DNA of 64,000 nt from positions 1,178,001-1,242,000 of the forward strand of contig CANJKZ010000011.1 in assembly GCA_947471745.1 (NCBI GenBank), read 5' to 3'. How positions within the stretch are numbered: the first letter of the stretch is position 1; the number at the start of each line of letters is the position of its first letter. Below, piece by piece: positions 22,908-34,033 of the stretch. The DNA is from Closterium sp. Naga37s-1. Its lineage: Eukaryota > Streptophyta > Zygnematophyceae > Desmidiales > Closteriaceae. A program made the position numbers and the translations under genes. The notes beneath the pieces were generated by a model. That model had not been told where the DNA came from. It searched no databases and saw only the letters and a program-made list of their open reading frames with translations.

Positions 22908-24220
22908 CTGTGGGGCCCCATCGAAACGAGACAGGGGCAGGTGAGAAATGAGAAAAGAAACGAGGAGAGCGATGAAAGAGAGGCGTGTGAAAGAAACTGA
23001 GCGCATAGAGCTGGAGGGGGAGGGGATGGAGGGAGGGACGAGGGGATGGAGGCCGAGGGGGAGTCGGGGAAAGGCAACCGTCAAAGGCAACCGTCATTCC
23101 TTCCGGGCCGAGAAAGCATGTCCTCCGCTACGCCGGTGTTGGGGTGACTTTTGAGTCGACTCAAAAGCCACCTCGTCACTCCTTCCGGGCCGAGAAAGCA
23201 TGTCATCTGCTACGCCGGTGTTGGGAAACGATAGAATGCCCTATGAGTGTTTAAACGAGGCTAGAAATAGGCTGATTTCAGAGCGGCGAGAGGCATACTT
23301 GAATCATTCCGGGCCGAAAAAGCATTTCGTCTCCTACGCGGAAATTGGCCGAACTCGCCTGCAGCATCTTAACATTCCAGGAACGCTGCGACCGACGTAC
23401 CGACTCTAACCGTGCAACTCCGAAATTAAGAGCCTCAGGAGTGCTTAGAAACATAAGCGATTGACTGTGTCCGTAAACTTTCCGATCGCGAAGCTTGGGA
23501 GATTAGGTCTCACGTTGAGGCTGCGTACCTGGATCGAAGCCCATGATCGGACGGTCGACAGCACACGCAAATCAGGCAGGAGGAAATGTCCGATCCACTA
23601 ACGCTCTCGCTTAGTCTACCTTCGATTGCGAGCTATGACAGGAGCTAGGATTGACCGATGAAGGAGAGGGGCAGTGAGTATGGACGTGGGTGGCAACAAG
23701 AATGGTGAGGTGAGGATGTGGTTGCTTGCAGGTATGCGAGTTTGTAACTGTTCGCATGGAGGCTGCGTCAGGGAACGACCTGTTTCGCAAACGGGTGGAA
23801 GGCTTCCTTCAGGCTCGCTTAAATGCGGCTCAATAAGGCGTTTTGCATTCTACCTAGTCGATGTACGCATGAGACTTGTTAGGTGGGGTAGAAATGATTG
23901 TTGGGAGTTTGACATCTTGCCCACCAACATCTAGAACCACATCACTGCTAAGGCACAGGGCACCAGCGTCTGACTCCATTCCTGCTGATCGCCTGCATGG
24001 GACTGTAGAATCGTCATCGTGTTGGGCTGAAAAAGTCCTTAGGATCGTTTTCAATACTAAACTCTCAGAGTAGTAATGTATTTAGCGGAAGCGTAATAGT
24101 GGATTAATTGAACCACCTTGCACTAGTATGTGAGAACAAGATGAGTTTGACTATAGAAAAGAGATAAAAGGTTTTATATGATTACAAGGAATACGGAATA
24201 TTTGACTGTAATTGCTGTTG
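22908..24220. other. 5' flank of SPT6, no convincing gene
   Basis: The first SPT6 exon and promoter should lie here but were not recognised. A minus-strand frame is open from an ATG at 23097 into the first assigned exon without an intron, giving a Pro/Ser-rich leader; this is one possible start. The stretch 23400-24220 is lower in GC with no recognisable ORF. The triple repeat at 23092-23350 is listed separately. Confidence 0.4.
23092..23350. repeat. Three ~45-bp repeats, two of them flanking a 20-bp palindrome
   Basis: Copies at about 23092-23142, 23177-23224 and 23305-23348 share ttccgggccgagaaagcat and a following ctacgc block. Copies 1 and 2 flank the perfect palindrome CTTTTGAGTCGACTCAAAAG at 23148-23167. 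Confidence 0.85.
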
Positions 24221-24673
24221 TGTCAAAATGTTATAATGCTTACACTGTGTACGCTGTAGTCAGGGCTGATTTTATCAGGGTAATTACCCTGATTTCAGGG
24301 TGATTTCAGACTTGTCACTCTCTGGACCCTGAGAAATCAGGTTTTTTCACATTTTGGTCCCTGATCCATTCAGAGTATTGCTTTAGCGGACCCTGAAATT
24401 TTGTGTACACTCTCAGTGTAGGGTTTTCACGGACCCTGTCAATACAGAGTACGAGGCCTGTGGACCCTGAATGCGATGTTATCGGGGCGAAGTTTCTCGG
24501 AAATTTCCTCCTGATAACCCCTTCGCATTGATTTCAGTGCCCCCCACGTGCGTAATCCTCCCCCCCCACCCCCCCCCCCCCCCCCCCTCGCTTTATCGAG
24601 ACGAAGTTTCTTCGAAGTTTCGTTCCCATACACCCACCATCTAGATCGGGCGAATCTGTAATGTCAGATTTTA

Positions 24674-27572
24674 CCGTAAACCCCCGTATATAAGACCCTA
24701 GGGTATTATGATAATCTGGCCTTAAAAAGTTGGGGGGTATAATTAAATGGTACATATTTTATAAGACCCGGGTCTTTTCAAATTGACTTCTATAAGTCTA
24801 CTGTTTTGGAGCTCAAAGAAGTGAATTGGAATTGCTCCGTTTTTAGCACCTCCCAAATATACTCGGACTGGTCTCTTCCTGGGCCAAACCCACATCATCA
24901 CGTACCCTATCTAAAAGCCTCCTCCCATTGGGCACAAACATCACTTGGTGTTGACATAAGCGAGAAGGGCACCGTTTGATGGGCCCGGCGCGCAGTGTCG
25001 CCTCGACCTGCACACCCCATGCACGCTTCGTGCGATCCTATAGGGCGGGAGCTTCAGACTCCCGTACTGTCGTCTGGCACGTCCTTGTTTTTTAGGGCTG
25101 ACTTCACTTCCTCCTCCTGTTTCTTCCCCCCTTACTGTGCTCGGCTGGCTGCCATCTAAAAGATGGTTGCCTGTTCCTTTTTCACCTGGAAGCTAGCAGC
25201 CACTTCATCCCCACTTTAGCCGCCATGGTGATATCACCAGATGCTGGGACGTCCGATGCTCGACGCGGGCGCCGCAAGAAAGTCCAGAAGCCTCCTGTTC
25301 TTAGGCCTTCGCCCAGGCCCGTCATGCCAACGCCAAGTTCCTCTAGCAGCGATGAGACAGATAAGGAGCCCAGCGGGAGCCCACGCCGTCCGCTTCCGCA
25401 GGTGAAGGTTCCCGTATTTCCGGAATCAAGCCGACCGCGGGGACAGAAGAAGCGGGTGCGTGACGCAGAGACGCCGGAGACAAGGCGCCGACGAACGGAG
25501 AAGAAGCGGAAAGCTTACACCGTCAAGGAGAAGCTTTACTGGCTCAAGATGCTTGACGCGCAGCCCCCTATGAGCGTCCGAGGTTTGGCCAAGCTCGCCA
25601 AAGTCCAGCCGAAGCAGATCCGCGATTGGCGCAACTTGAAGGAGCGGCTCGACAAAGCGGTAGGGTGTCGCCAACGTCTCACTGGTGCTGGACGAAAGCC
25701 AAAGTACCCCGATATGGAGGTTGCGGTTTACCGCAGGTTCCTGTCGCACCGTGGGAGAGGCTTGCCGGTTTCCGTGAGTCTGCTGCAGACGTGGGCGGCG
25801 ACTTACATGAAGCATCGCCACCCCCAGGCGAAGTGGTGTTCGTCCCACCGTTGGACTAAGAGGTTCCGCAGGCGGTGGTCCCTCGCGCAGCGCGTGAAAA
25901 CAAAGATTGGGCAGAAGCTAGCTGCAGGTACCATGACCTCGGCCTTTCCGAAGTTTTCAGATGTAAATTCCTACCATAACCACCTGGCCTGACTCCTCCT
26001 TATCCCGTGCGATGCAGATTGCAAGCAGAGGTGCGAGGCCTTCTGGGAATTCGTGAGGCAGATGCGCGTGCTCAACTCCTACCCCTTCAACTTGATCGTG
26101 AACGCGGATCAGACACCCCTGTTCCTTGAGATGCCTGCCGAGCGCACCCTCGAGATGAAAGGCGCTCGGACCGTGCACGTGCGCACCGCGGGGTACGAGA
26201 AGCAGCGCGTCACGGTCATGCTGGCGGTGACCGCGGGCGGCTTGAAGCTCCCTCCGTATGTGGTCTTCAAGCGGAAGACCTTGCCGAAGATCCCCATACC
26301 CCGAGGTGAGTTGTGACTTACCGGATGTTCTGGTGAAGGGAATTGCACCGCTAATCTTTCTTTTTCGTTGTGCAGGTGTTGTCGTGCGAGCCCAGGAAAA
26401 GGGTTGGATGGACGAGAACCTTGTCCAAGACTGGACAACGAAGGTTCTCGTCCCCTTCCTGAAGCCGCACCGTGAAGCGGAAGGGCAGCGCAAGGACGCG
26501 CTCCTCATCCTCGACTCCTACCGAGGGCACACCATGGAAGCAGTCGGCCAGATGATGAAGCTCTTCAAGCTCACGCGCGCGGTGATCCCTGGCGGTTGCA
26601 CCTCGCTGGTGCAACCCCTGGACGTTTCGGTGAACCGCAGCTTCAAGGCCGGGGTTCGCCACCGATACTCCACGTGGTTCCAAGATGAGGGCATTGAGTC
26701 TTTCACCCCTGCAGGTAAGCACGTGAGTTGTATCCGTTTCACAGTGTGCCTTGACTGTGTGGTGACTCACGTCTACCCCTACCCGTGCCATTTCCCGCAG
26801 GGAATTTAAAGAAACCTCCCCCGGAGAAGGTTCTCTGCTGGATTGCGGAGGCCTGGGCGGACGTCCCAGAAGAATTGATCAAGAAATCTTTCGTGACCTG
26901 CGGCATCGCCACCGCCGTCGACGGAAGCGAGGATCATCTGATCCTCGCTCACCTCCGCGATAAGGCGGAGGTGGAGGTGCTGGAGGATGTGTGCGAGGAG
27001 GAGCTTGAGGAGCTCGTCCTCAACCCGTTCTATCCTGACCCTGCTGCCCCTTCGAGCAAGGACAAGGATGCTGCCTCCTCTTCAGCTGAGGAGGAGGAGG
27101 AGGAGGAGGAGGAGGAGGAGGAGGAGGAGGAGGAGGAGGAGGAGGAGGAGGAGGACACGAACGAGGAGGAGGGGGACGAGGAGGACGAGGAGGGTGAGGA
27201 GGGTGAGGAGGAAGGCGGTGCAGAGGTGGAGGGTGGAGCGGGTGAGGAGGAGGATGATGGCGATGAGTGGTGGGCAGAAGGGCGATACGAGGGGGAGGAG
27301 GTGGAGATCTGGGTTGCTGGAGAGGATTAGGCTGATAATTGGCTTGTGCATGCGCGTTCATGTGTGTGATTGTCTGTACCTGAACATGGAATAGGACCAT
27401 TTTCCATTGCATTCGCTGAAAATACACACTTCTCTAGGATGTGGGGGGTCTTATAATGTCAGGAGCCATTTAGGGGGGTATAACTCGGATAGACTCGAAT
27501 AGAGTACCCCCCTCCGTATTATAGACCCGGGGGTCTACAACTGGAGGGGGTCCTATATACGGGGGTTTACGG
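24674..27572 (+). mobile_element. Pogo/Tigger-like DNA transposon, complete with TIRs and TA duplication
   Basis: Terminal repeats CCGTAAACCCCCGTATATA at 24674 and, inverted, ending at 27572, differ at about one position before GACCC. Both sides are bordered by TA (24672-24673 and 27573-27574), the Tc1/mariner-pogo target. Further GGGGGGTATAA-type inverted motifs lie inside both ends. It encodes the DDE transposase at 25225-27330 and is nested in the hAT-like element. Confidence 0.88.
25225..27330 (+). CDS. Pogo/Tigger-like DDE transposase, four exons
   Basis: Exons 25225-25927, 26017-26305, 26376-26714 and 26801-27330 join in phase by GT/AG introns. The N-terminal half has a basic HTH/CENP-B-like DNA binding region (YTVKEKLYWLKML, then VRGLAKLAKVQPKQIRDWRN, then a second domain ending WCSSHRWTKRFRRRW). 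The DDE_1 domain shows the catalytic acids in NADQTPLF, ILDSYRGH and LVQPLDVSVN, i.e. a DDD triad as usual for pogo/Tigger. The tail is a Glu-rich run (27090-27270). No internal stop or frameshift was seen, and both TIRs are present, so this copy looks potentially functional. The start ATG at 25225 follows a leader of about 550 bp after the TIR. Confidence 0.85.
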
Positions 27573-28402
27573 TAGGTTGCTGTTATTGGTCGAAATAGAC
27601 TGTCAGATTTCGAGCACATGTTGCGATTAGGGTAAAGAATGAGACTTCTGATTGAGTGAGACTTCTGTCCTCGGTAAAGAAAGAGCGCGTTACTACGACC
27701 CTGATTTTCAATTCTCGACCCTGAACATTCAGAGTTCACTACTTCTCAACCCTGAGCAATCAGGGTGCTGTTTTTCTGGAAAATGTGCCTTCAGGGTTTT
27801 TTTTTTTTTTTTTTTTTTTAGGTTGAAATCAGGGTACCTAAATTTGAAAAGTCAGCCCTGGCTGTAGTGCAACCCAATTAAGGTTAGTACTTGTACCAAC
27901 TTTCTGTTCAATCCATTGATTCTCGTTCAGTATTCTGACATGGTTTCAGAGCAAGTCCTGTTCCAGGACCGTTTTTTTTAGGGCCCACCACATAGCGCTG
28001 CCCCACTAGACGCGTCGCCCTGCCCTGCCTGGCGCGTTGCCCTGCCCTGCCCGCGCTGAGCTGCCCTGCTGCTGCCCGCCCTGCTGGCCGGCGCCCTGCT
28101 GCTCGCGCGCCGCCCAGCTGGCAGCCGCACTGCTGCCCGTACCGCCCTGCCCGCGCCGCCCTGCTGCTGCCTGCCCTGCTGTGCGCCGCCCTGCTGGCCG
28201 ACGCCCTGCTGCCCGCGCGCCGCCCTGTTGGCAGCCGCACCGCCCTGCCCTGCCCACGCGCCGCCCTGCCCTGCCCTAGCCGCGCGCCACTCTTCCCTAG
28301 CCGTGCGCCGCCTCTCCCTGCCCTGCGCGCTTCCCTAGTGCTCACGCGCCGCCCTGCCTGCGTGCTGCCCTGCTGGTCGCGCGCCACCTTGCTCTTCCCA
28401 CT

Positions 28403-29206
28403 ATGGCTTCTCTTAGTGTACTCACCTTCGATCATGAGGGCCGTCCGATCCAGTTCGATACGTGGCTCGACGACTTACAGCTGTACCTACTGAGCGATTC
28501 TAGAGACAGAGTTTCGTTGTTTGACCACACGTCTGGAGCCTCTCTCGCCCCTCCCGCCACAGCTGACATTGCGACTCGCTCACAGTGGCTTACCCGTGAC
28601 GCTGTTGCTTGCATAGCTGTTCGCAACCACCTGCCGTTAGCCAAACGCGCTCACTTTGGCCAACACAAGACTGCTAAAGCCCTGTACAACGCTCTAGTCG
28701 CTCGTTACTCTTCCCTTGCCACTGCTGCTCTCGGCCGCCTTATACTGCCACAGTCGAGGACCTTGTTACCCACCTTCGCACTAGCGACACTCGCTACCGC
28801 GCTGCCCTCCCAGCCGAGTTCGTAGACAGGAACCCCCCCCCCCCCCCCGATGTACATCACTCTCTACTTCATACTCACCCGCCTCCCTGACTCTCTTCGC
28901 GCAGTCAAGGACCACTTTCTCACACTTGACCCCACAGACCTCACTGTCGACCTGCTCGAGAAGCACCTCTTTGCAGCTGGGACTAGCGTAGTCGCTGTAG
29001 GTGCTGCTCGTGGCACTCCTCGCACACCCTTCTTTGAAAGGTGTTCCCCCTCCCCCCTTGCCCCCTCCTACGTTTCTGCTGCTGCTGTTGACATCCTTGG
29101 TTCTGAGGATGTCAGGACTGCTTCTGCTCTTAGAGGGAAGCGCCGCAGCAGCAAGGGCAAGGGTGGAAAGAGTGGTGGCGGTGGCAGCGGGGGTGGTGGT
29201 AGTGGA
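28403..29206 (+). pseudogene. Copia A gag, frameshifted and truncated
   Basis: Capsid-like gag of a copia family. It starts MASLSVLTFDHEGRPIQFD at 28403 and matches element H. Around 28750 a deletion removes the equivalent of YLFPELSAFA and shifts the frame; the text resumes as TVEDLVTHL and, after a C run at 28836-28848, as MYITLYFILTRLPDSL. It ends in a Gly-rich stretch where copia C was inserted. Not functional. Confidence 0.8.
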
Positions 29207-31650
29207 TGTCAGTGTTAGAAACGAGAAGGAAGTTAGAAATGAGAAAGAGCGGTTTCACTAGCAAGCAGTTGAGTACATATAGCAAACCCTAAATTGGGCT
29301 GTACTCACTATTGAGTACCCCACTGCAGGCTAGACAAAACATAACATTCTGACACACCCCCATAGCCAAAGTGGGGTGTAATCAGCACAACAAGAAAAGC
29401 AAAACAAGCTCAGGGTGGATCACAATGTCACCACACATTCTGAGCACAAGTACAAGCAGCAGCAGTTTATAGTTCACAAATATAAGCAAAGCTAGAGGCA
29501 GTCACAGAGGGCAAGTGAGGAGGAGGAGGCTAGACTGATAGGAAAGGAGAGAGGAGGCAACGGCTGAAGCTGCAGACACACGGGCAACAGGAGCGGCACG
29601 CACTGTGGCTACCGGAGATTGTAGCCTCCGGACTACTGGAGTAACTGGCTCCGCGACTAAGACGAGCGGCAGGAGCAACGGACCCACGGGCGACTGGCGC
29701 AGCTGGCGACCGGAGATTGTAGCCTCCGGACTACTTACTCGCTGGGCTACCGGAGATTGTAGCCTCCGGACTACTGGCGCTGCTAGCGACACGACAGCTA
29801 CCTCCCTTCAACCTCCCCCAAACTGTCCCACCCCCCTTTCACACACCCCCTGCTACACCTCTAACACTGCTCACACTCCACCCCCTAGCACCACTCCATT
29901 GTCTCCCACACATCCACCCCCCTCAGCGGCAGCTGCAGCAGTGGGAGACGGAGGAGGAGGAGGAGCAGGTGATGCCACACACCCGCCACCCCCCACTCGC
30001 CACCCCCAAACCCTAACACAGGGAAGGGCCGTAGAAGGCGGGTAGGGAGGGTACGGGGGGGGCAGGGCCGCGACGAAGACAGGAGGGGCCGACGCGTGGC
30101 CCCCCGCAGCCCCCCCCCAGGGCGCCGCGACGGGCGACGGGAATTGGGCCGGGGCAGAGCCGGGGCAGGGTCGGGGCCGGGCTGCGACAGTGCAGGAGCA
30201 GGGCCGGGGCAGAGTCGGGGCCGGGGCAGGTCCGGGACGGGGCCGCAACAGGCCCCCCAGGTCGCCGCGACAGGCGACGAAACCCGCCGCGCGTCTCGGG
30301 GCGCACGACGGGCTGTGCACCGTTGCGCGCGACGGGGCGCACGACGGGCAGGGCTCCGTCGCGCGCCAGCGGGGCGCACGACAGGCAAGCAGGCAGAAAA
30401 ATTGCCGCGCGCCACGGGCGCGCGGCAAGCAGGCAGTGCGCGCCTCGGGCGCGCGATGGACAGAGTAGAAGCAGCGGAAGCATTGGGTGGGCCCATCCAC
30501 AGGATCGACCCGTGAGGGTCGACCTGCTCTGATTCCATGTTAGAAACGAGAAGGAAGTTAGAAATGAGAAAGAGCGGTTTCACTAGCAAGCAGTTGAGTA
30601 CATATAGCAAACCCTAAATTGGGTTGTACTCACTATTGAGTACCCCACTGCAGGCTAGACAAAACATAACATTCTGACAGTCAGAATATATTTTATATAT
30701 ATTTCTGTATAACTGCATATAGTTATAGTTGTAGTGTAGTTACTGTTATAGTCCCTGTAGGTGGTGCACCCTTTGCCATCTCTCACTCCTATATCTTGTA
30801 CTTTCTTCTCTTAGTGAAACCATCATTTTCCTTCTCAACTTTTTCTCTCGACACTTGCCTAGCTTTCACCCTAGCTATGGCTACTAGGATTCTAACATGG
30901 TATTAAGAGCCGACCCTTCCTAGACCGCTCACTGTTTTGGGCCCACCATCTGCTGCCCTACGCGCCACCCTCGTGTGGCCCTTCTCTCGACATTAGGCCC
31001 CGGCCCGTCGCTCGTGCCCATCGCCCCTAGGCCCCGGCCTCGTCGCCCCTAGGCCCGTCGCCCCTAGGCCTCGGTCCCGGCCCGTAGCCCGTCGCGCAAC
31101 GCCCCTTGGCCCCGTCGCCCGTCGCTCCCCTAGGCACGGCCCTACGCCCCACGGCCCCCCGTCGACCAAGGCCCCTCGGCCCCGTCGCTCGCGCCAATTG
31201 CCCCTAGGCCCCGGCCCCGTCGCCCGTTGCCCCTCGGCCCGTCGCCCCAGCCCGTCGCCCCTAGGCCTGTCGCCTAGGCCCGTCGCCCCTAGGCCGGCCC
31301 GACGCTCCTAGCCTCCGGCACCCGGCCCGTCGCTCGCGCCCGCCGCCCCTAGGCCCGTCGGCCCCGAGGCCCCGGCCCGTCGCCCCTAGCTCTCGGCCCC
31401 GGCCCGTCGCTCGCGCCCGTCGCTCGCGCCCGTCGCTCCCCTAGGCCCGACCCCGTCGCTCGACGCCCCTAGGCCCCGGCCCCTAGCCCAACGATTTTCT
31501 GCCCGATGCGCGCCCTGGCTGCGTGTCGGTTTCTGCCCGTCGTGCACCTTGGGTGCGCGACGGTTTCTGCCCGATGCGCGCCCCGGCTGCGCGTCGGTTC
31601 CTGCCCGTCGCACGCCCCGGGCGCGCGTCGGTTTCTCCACGCGCAGCTCA
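29207..31650 (+). mobile_element. Ty1-copia element C, 5' LTR and leader only, inside gag of A
   Basis: The LTR starts TGTCAG at 29207, is interrupted after 6 bp by copia B, and resumes at 30685 to GGATTCTAACA at 30897 (about 219 bp in all). The primer site TGGTATTAAGAGCCGACC at 30898 and GGGCCCACCA at 30939 follow. The leader 30950-31500 is a GC-rich tandem repeat built on gtcgcccctaggcccc. No gag follows; the right boundary near 31650 is uncertain, where unrelated C-rich sequence begins. Confidence 0.7.
29213..30679 (-). mobile_element. Non-autonomous Ty1-copia element B, complete, inside LTR of C
   Basis: LTRs of 142 bp at 30538-30679 (5') and 29213-29354 (3') differ at about one position and are bordered by the perfect 5-bp duplication GTCAG (29208-29212 and 30680-30684). 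The primer site (reverse strand TGGAATCAGAGCAGGTCGAC) ends at 30537, then GGGCCCACCC at 30494. The 1.2-kb interior has no gag-pol. It carries three copies of CCGGAG-attgtagc-CTCCGG (29611, 29710, 29750) and a 3' block (29409-29450) shared with elements D, F and G. Confidence 0.88.
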
Positions 31651-31884
31651 TTCCCCGCCCCCGCCCCCCTCCCCCTCCCCCCCCATGGGGGTGTTGGGGG
31701 GAGTCAGGCGTGGCGGTTGGGGGTGGTTGCACCTCCAGTGCCCCGCTGCTCAGCTTCGTCACCAAGCCAGCAGTGGGGGGGAGGGTATGGGGGTGGCGGG
31801 TGTGGCGTACGACGGGTGTGGGGGGGAGAGTACGGGGGAGCTTGGAGGTTCAGCGGGTGGCAGGAGGGGATCTGCAGCACCAGT

Positions 31885-31918
<34 letters not shown>

Positions 31919-32471
31919 TTCTCCTCCATCCCTGGGGGGTGGCGGATAGTGGAGCAGCAGTGGGGGGGAGGGGATCTGCAGCACCAGCCCTGCCCCCCCC
32001 TTCTCCTCCATTCCCCTGCTGCGAGTGCAGCAGTGGGGGGGAGGGGATCTGCAGCACCAGCCCCCCCCCCCGCCCCCCCCCCTTCTCCTCCATCCCTCTG
32101 CTGCCGCCCTTGCCTTGCTGTAGAGGCTACTGCCGCTACAGCCCCTGCTGTTGCCGCTACAGCCCTTGCTGCTACCACTACAGCCCTTGCTGCGGCCACT
32201 ACAGCCCTTGCTGTTGCCGCTACAGCCCTTGCTACTGCCGCTACAGCCCTTGCTGCTGCCACTACAGCCCCTGCTACTGCCGCTACAGCCCTTGCTGTTG
32301 CCGCTACAGCCCTTGCTGCTGCCGCTACAGCCCTTGCTACTAACGCGTGTGCGCTTAGCAAACCACTCGCGCAGCTACTGCGGTGAGAGAGGCTCCCGCC
32401 TGTGAGCCAGTCGCGGCGAGGCACCCGCAGGACCTCCGGCAGACGTAGTACCCCTAGGCTCAGCACCCCCA
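31650..32471. repeat. Low-complexity remnant with copia linker repeats
   Basis: At 31860-32095, three roughly 80-bp units share gaggggatctgcagcaccag and end in C runs. From about 32127 to 32341 lies a 21-bp tandem repeat (ccgctacagcccttgctgctg). From 32375 the minus strand matches the pol linker of element F (around 56735-56820), so this may be a relic of copia E or a relative. No intact gene. Confidence 0.55.
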
Positions 32472-34033
32472 TGTCACAATATTATGTTTGTCTAGCCTGC
32501 AGTGGGGTACTCAATAGTGAGTACAGCCCAATCTAGGGTTTGCTATATGTACTCAACAGTTTGCTAGTGCAATCCCTCTTCTCTGTTTCATTCATTCGCT
32601 CACATTCTAACATGGAATTAGAGCAGGTCGACCCTCCGGGGTCGATCCTGTACATGGGCCCACCAATGCTTCCGCTGTCATCACAGCCTATCGCGCGCCT
32701 CGGGCGCGCGCTGTCTTTCTGCCTGGCCATTTTTCTTCCCGCCGCGCCTCGAGCGCGCGGCGGTTTTCTGCCCGTCGCACTGCCCTGGGGGCAGCGCGGT
32801 GCCCTATTCTGCCCGTCGTGCGCCCCGTGGCACGCAACGGTGCCCTGCCCGTCGCGCGCCCCGGGGCGTGCGACGGTTTTGTCGCCCGTCGCGGCGCCCC
32901 GGGGGGCTCTGGCGCGGCCCTCCCGTCGCCCGCCGAGGCGCCATCGGGGACCCGCGCGCCCCCCCCTTCAGTCGCCCGACGTGGCGCCCTTGGGGGCCCG
33001 CGCGCGACCTTCTCCCGTCGCCCGTCGAGGCGCCTTCGGGGGCCCGCGCGCGGCCCCCTCCTGACGCCCTCCGTGGCGCCCTCGGGGGCTCGCGCGGCCC
33101 CCACCCCAGTCGCCCGTCGTGGCGCCATTGGGGGCCAGCGCGCGGCCCCCCTCCTGACGCTTGTCGTGGCGCCCTCGGGGCCAGCGCGCGCCCCCCCCCC
33201 CCCCCCACCCGTGCCGTCGCCCGCTGTGGCGCCCTTGGGGACCCGCGCTGCCCCTTCTGCAGCCCGCGTGCTGCCCCTTCCGCCCGCGAGCCGCCCCTCA
33301 CCGCCTCCTGTCCCCTCCTCCTCCTCCTCCGTCTCCCACTGCTGCAGCTGCCGCTGAGGGGGGTGGGTGTTTGGGAGACGTCGGAGTGGTACTAGGGGGG
33401 TGTGTCGTGGGAGTGAAACTAGGGGTGCAGCAGGGGGTGTGTGAAAGGGGGGTGCAACAGTGGGGGAGGTTGAAGGGAAGTTGTCGTCGTGTTGCCAGCA
33501 GTGCCAGTAGTCCGGAGGTGCGCCTCCGGTAGCCCAGCGAGCCTGCTGCGCCAGTCGCCCGTGGGTCCGTTGCTCCTGCCGCTCGTCTTAGCCGCGGAGC
33601 CAGTTACTCCTGTAGTCCGGAGGTGCGCCTCCGGTAGCCACTGTGCGCGCCGCTCCTGTTGCCCGTGTGTCTGCAGCTTCAGCCGTTGCCTCCTATCTCC
33701 TTTCCTATTAGTCCAGCCTCCTCCTCCTCACTTGCCCTCTGTGATAGCCTCTAGCTTTACTTATTACAGTGAACTATAAACTGTTGCTTCTTGTACTTGT
33801 GCTCAGAATGTGTGGTGACGTTGTGATCCACCCTGAGCTTGTCTTTGCTTTGCTTGTTGTGCTGATTACACCCCACTTTGGCTATGGGGGTGTGTCAGAA
33901 TGTTATGTTTTTCTAGCCTGCAGTGGGGTACTCAATAGTGAGTACAGCCCAATCTAGGGTTTGCTATATGTACTCAACTGTTTGCTAGTGCAATCCCTCT
34001 TCTCTGTTTCATTCATTCGCTCACATTCCAACA
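32472..34033 (+). mobile_element. Non-autonomous Ty1-copia element D
   Basis: LTRs of 141 bp at 32472-32612 and 33893-34033 differ at about five positions. The primer site TGGAATTAGAGCAGGTCGAC at 32613 and GGGCCCACCA at 32656 follow the 5' LTR. The interior lacks gag-pol; it has GC-rich repeats (gtcgcccgtcgtggcgcc type, 32700-33250), two perfect hairpins CCGGAGG-tgcg-CCTCCGG (33507 and 33612), and the 3' block 33797-33840 shared with B, F and G. Flanking pentamers do not match (cccca / aggtc), and the two flanks are non-adjacent parts of a copia pol, pointing to a deletion or recombination at insertion. Confidence 0.85.

Larger units (their letters stand above)
24261..27860. mobile_element. 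hAT-like non-autonomous element inside the LTR of copia A
   Basis: Terminal inverted repeats CAGGGCTGATTTT (left) and CAGGGCTGACTTTT (right, reverse strand) are bordered by the perfect 8-bp target duplication GCTGTAGT (24253-24260 and 27861-27868), as expected for hAT. Subterminal ACCCTGA motifs recur on both sides (24300-24470 and 27690-27835). Without the nested pogo-like element its own length is about 700 bp, with no coding capacity of its own. Confidence 0.85.
24221..29206 (+). mobile_element. Ty1-copia element A, 5' part (LTR, PBS, leader, gag)
   Basis: The 5' LTR starts TGTCAAAATG at 24221, is interrupted by the hAT-like element at 24261-27860, and resumes to TTCTGACA at 27940. The primer binding site TGGTTTCAGAGCAAGTCC at 27941 resembles the initiator-Met tRNA type, followed by GGGCCCACCA at 27981. 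The leader 28010-28390 is CCCTGCC-rich tandem repeat. The gag (28403-29206) is broken by copia C at 29207. The LTR matches that of element H (48051-48181), so they belong to one family. The remainder of A is not seen in this window. Confidence 0.8.

Noticed and set aside
23200..23409. Small plus-strand ORF starting MSSATPVLGN
   Set aside because: It overlaps the triple 45-bp repeat, and its translation matches no family I recognise; coding status unsupported.
26987..27427. Poly-Arg and poly-Pro open frames
   Set aside because: Shadow frames of the Glu-rich tail of the pogo-like transposase.
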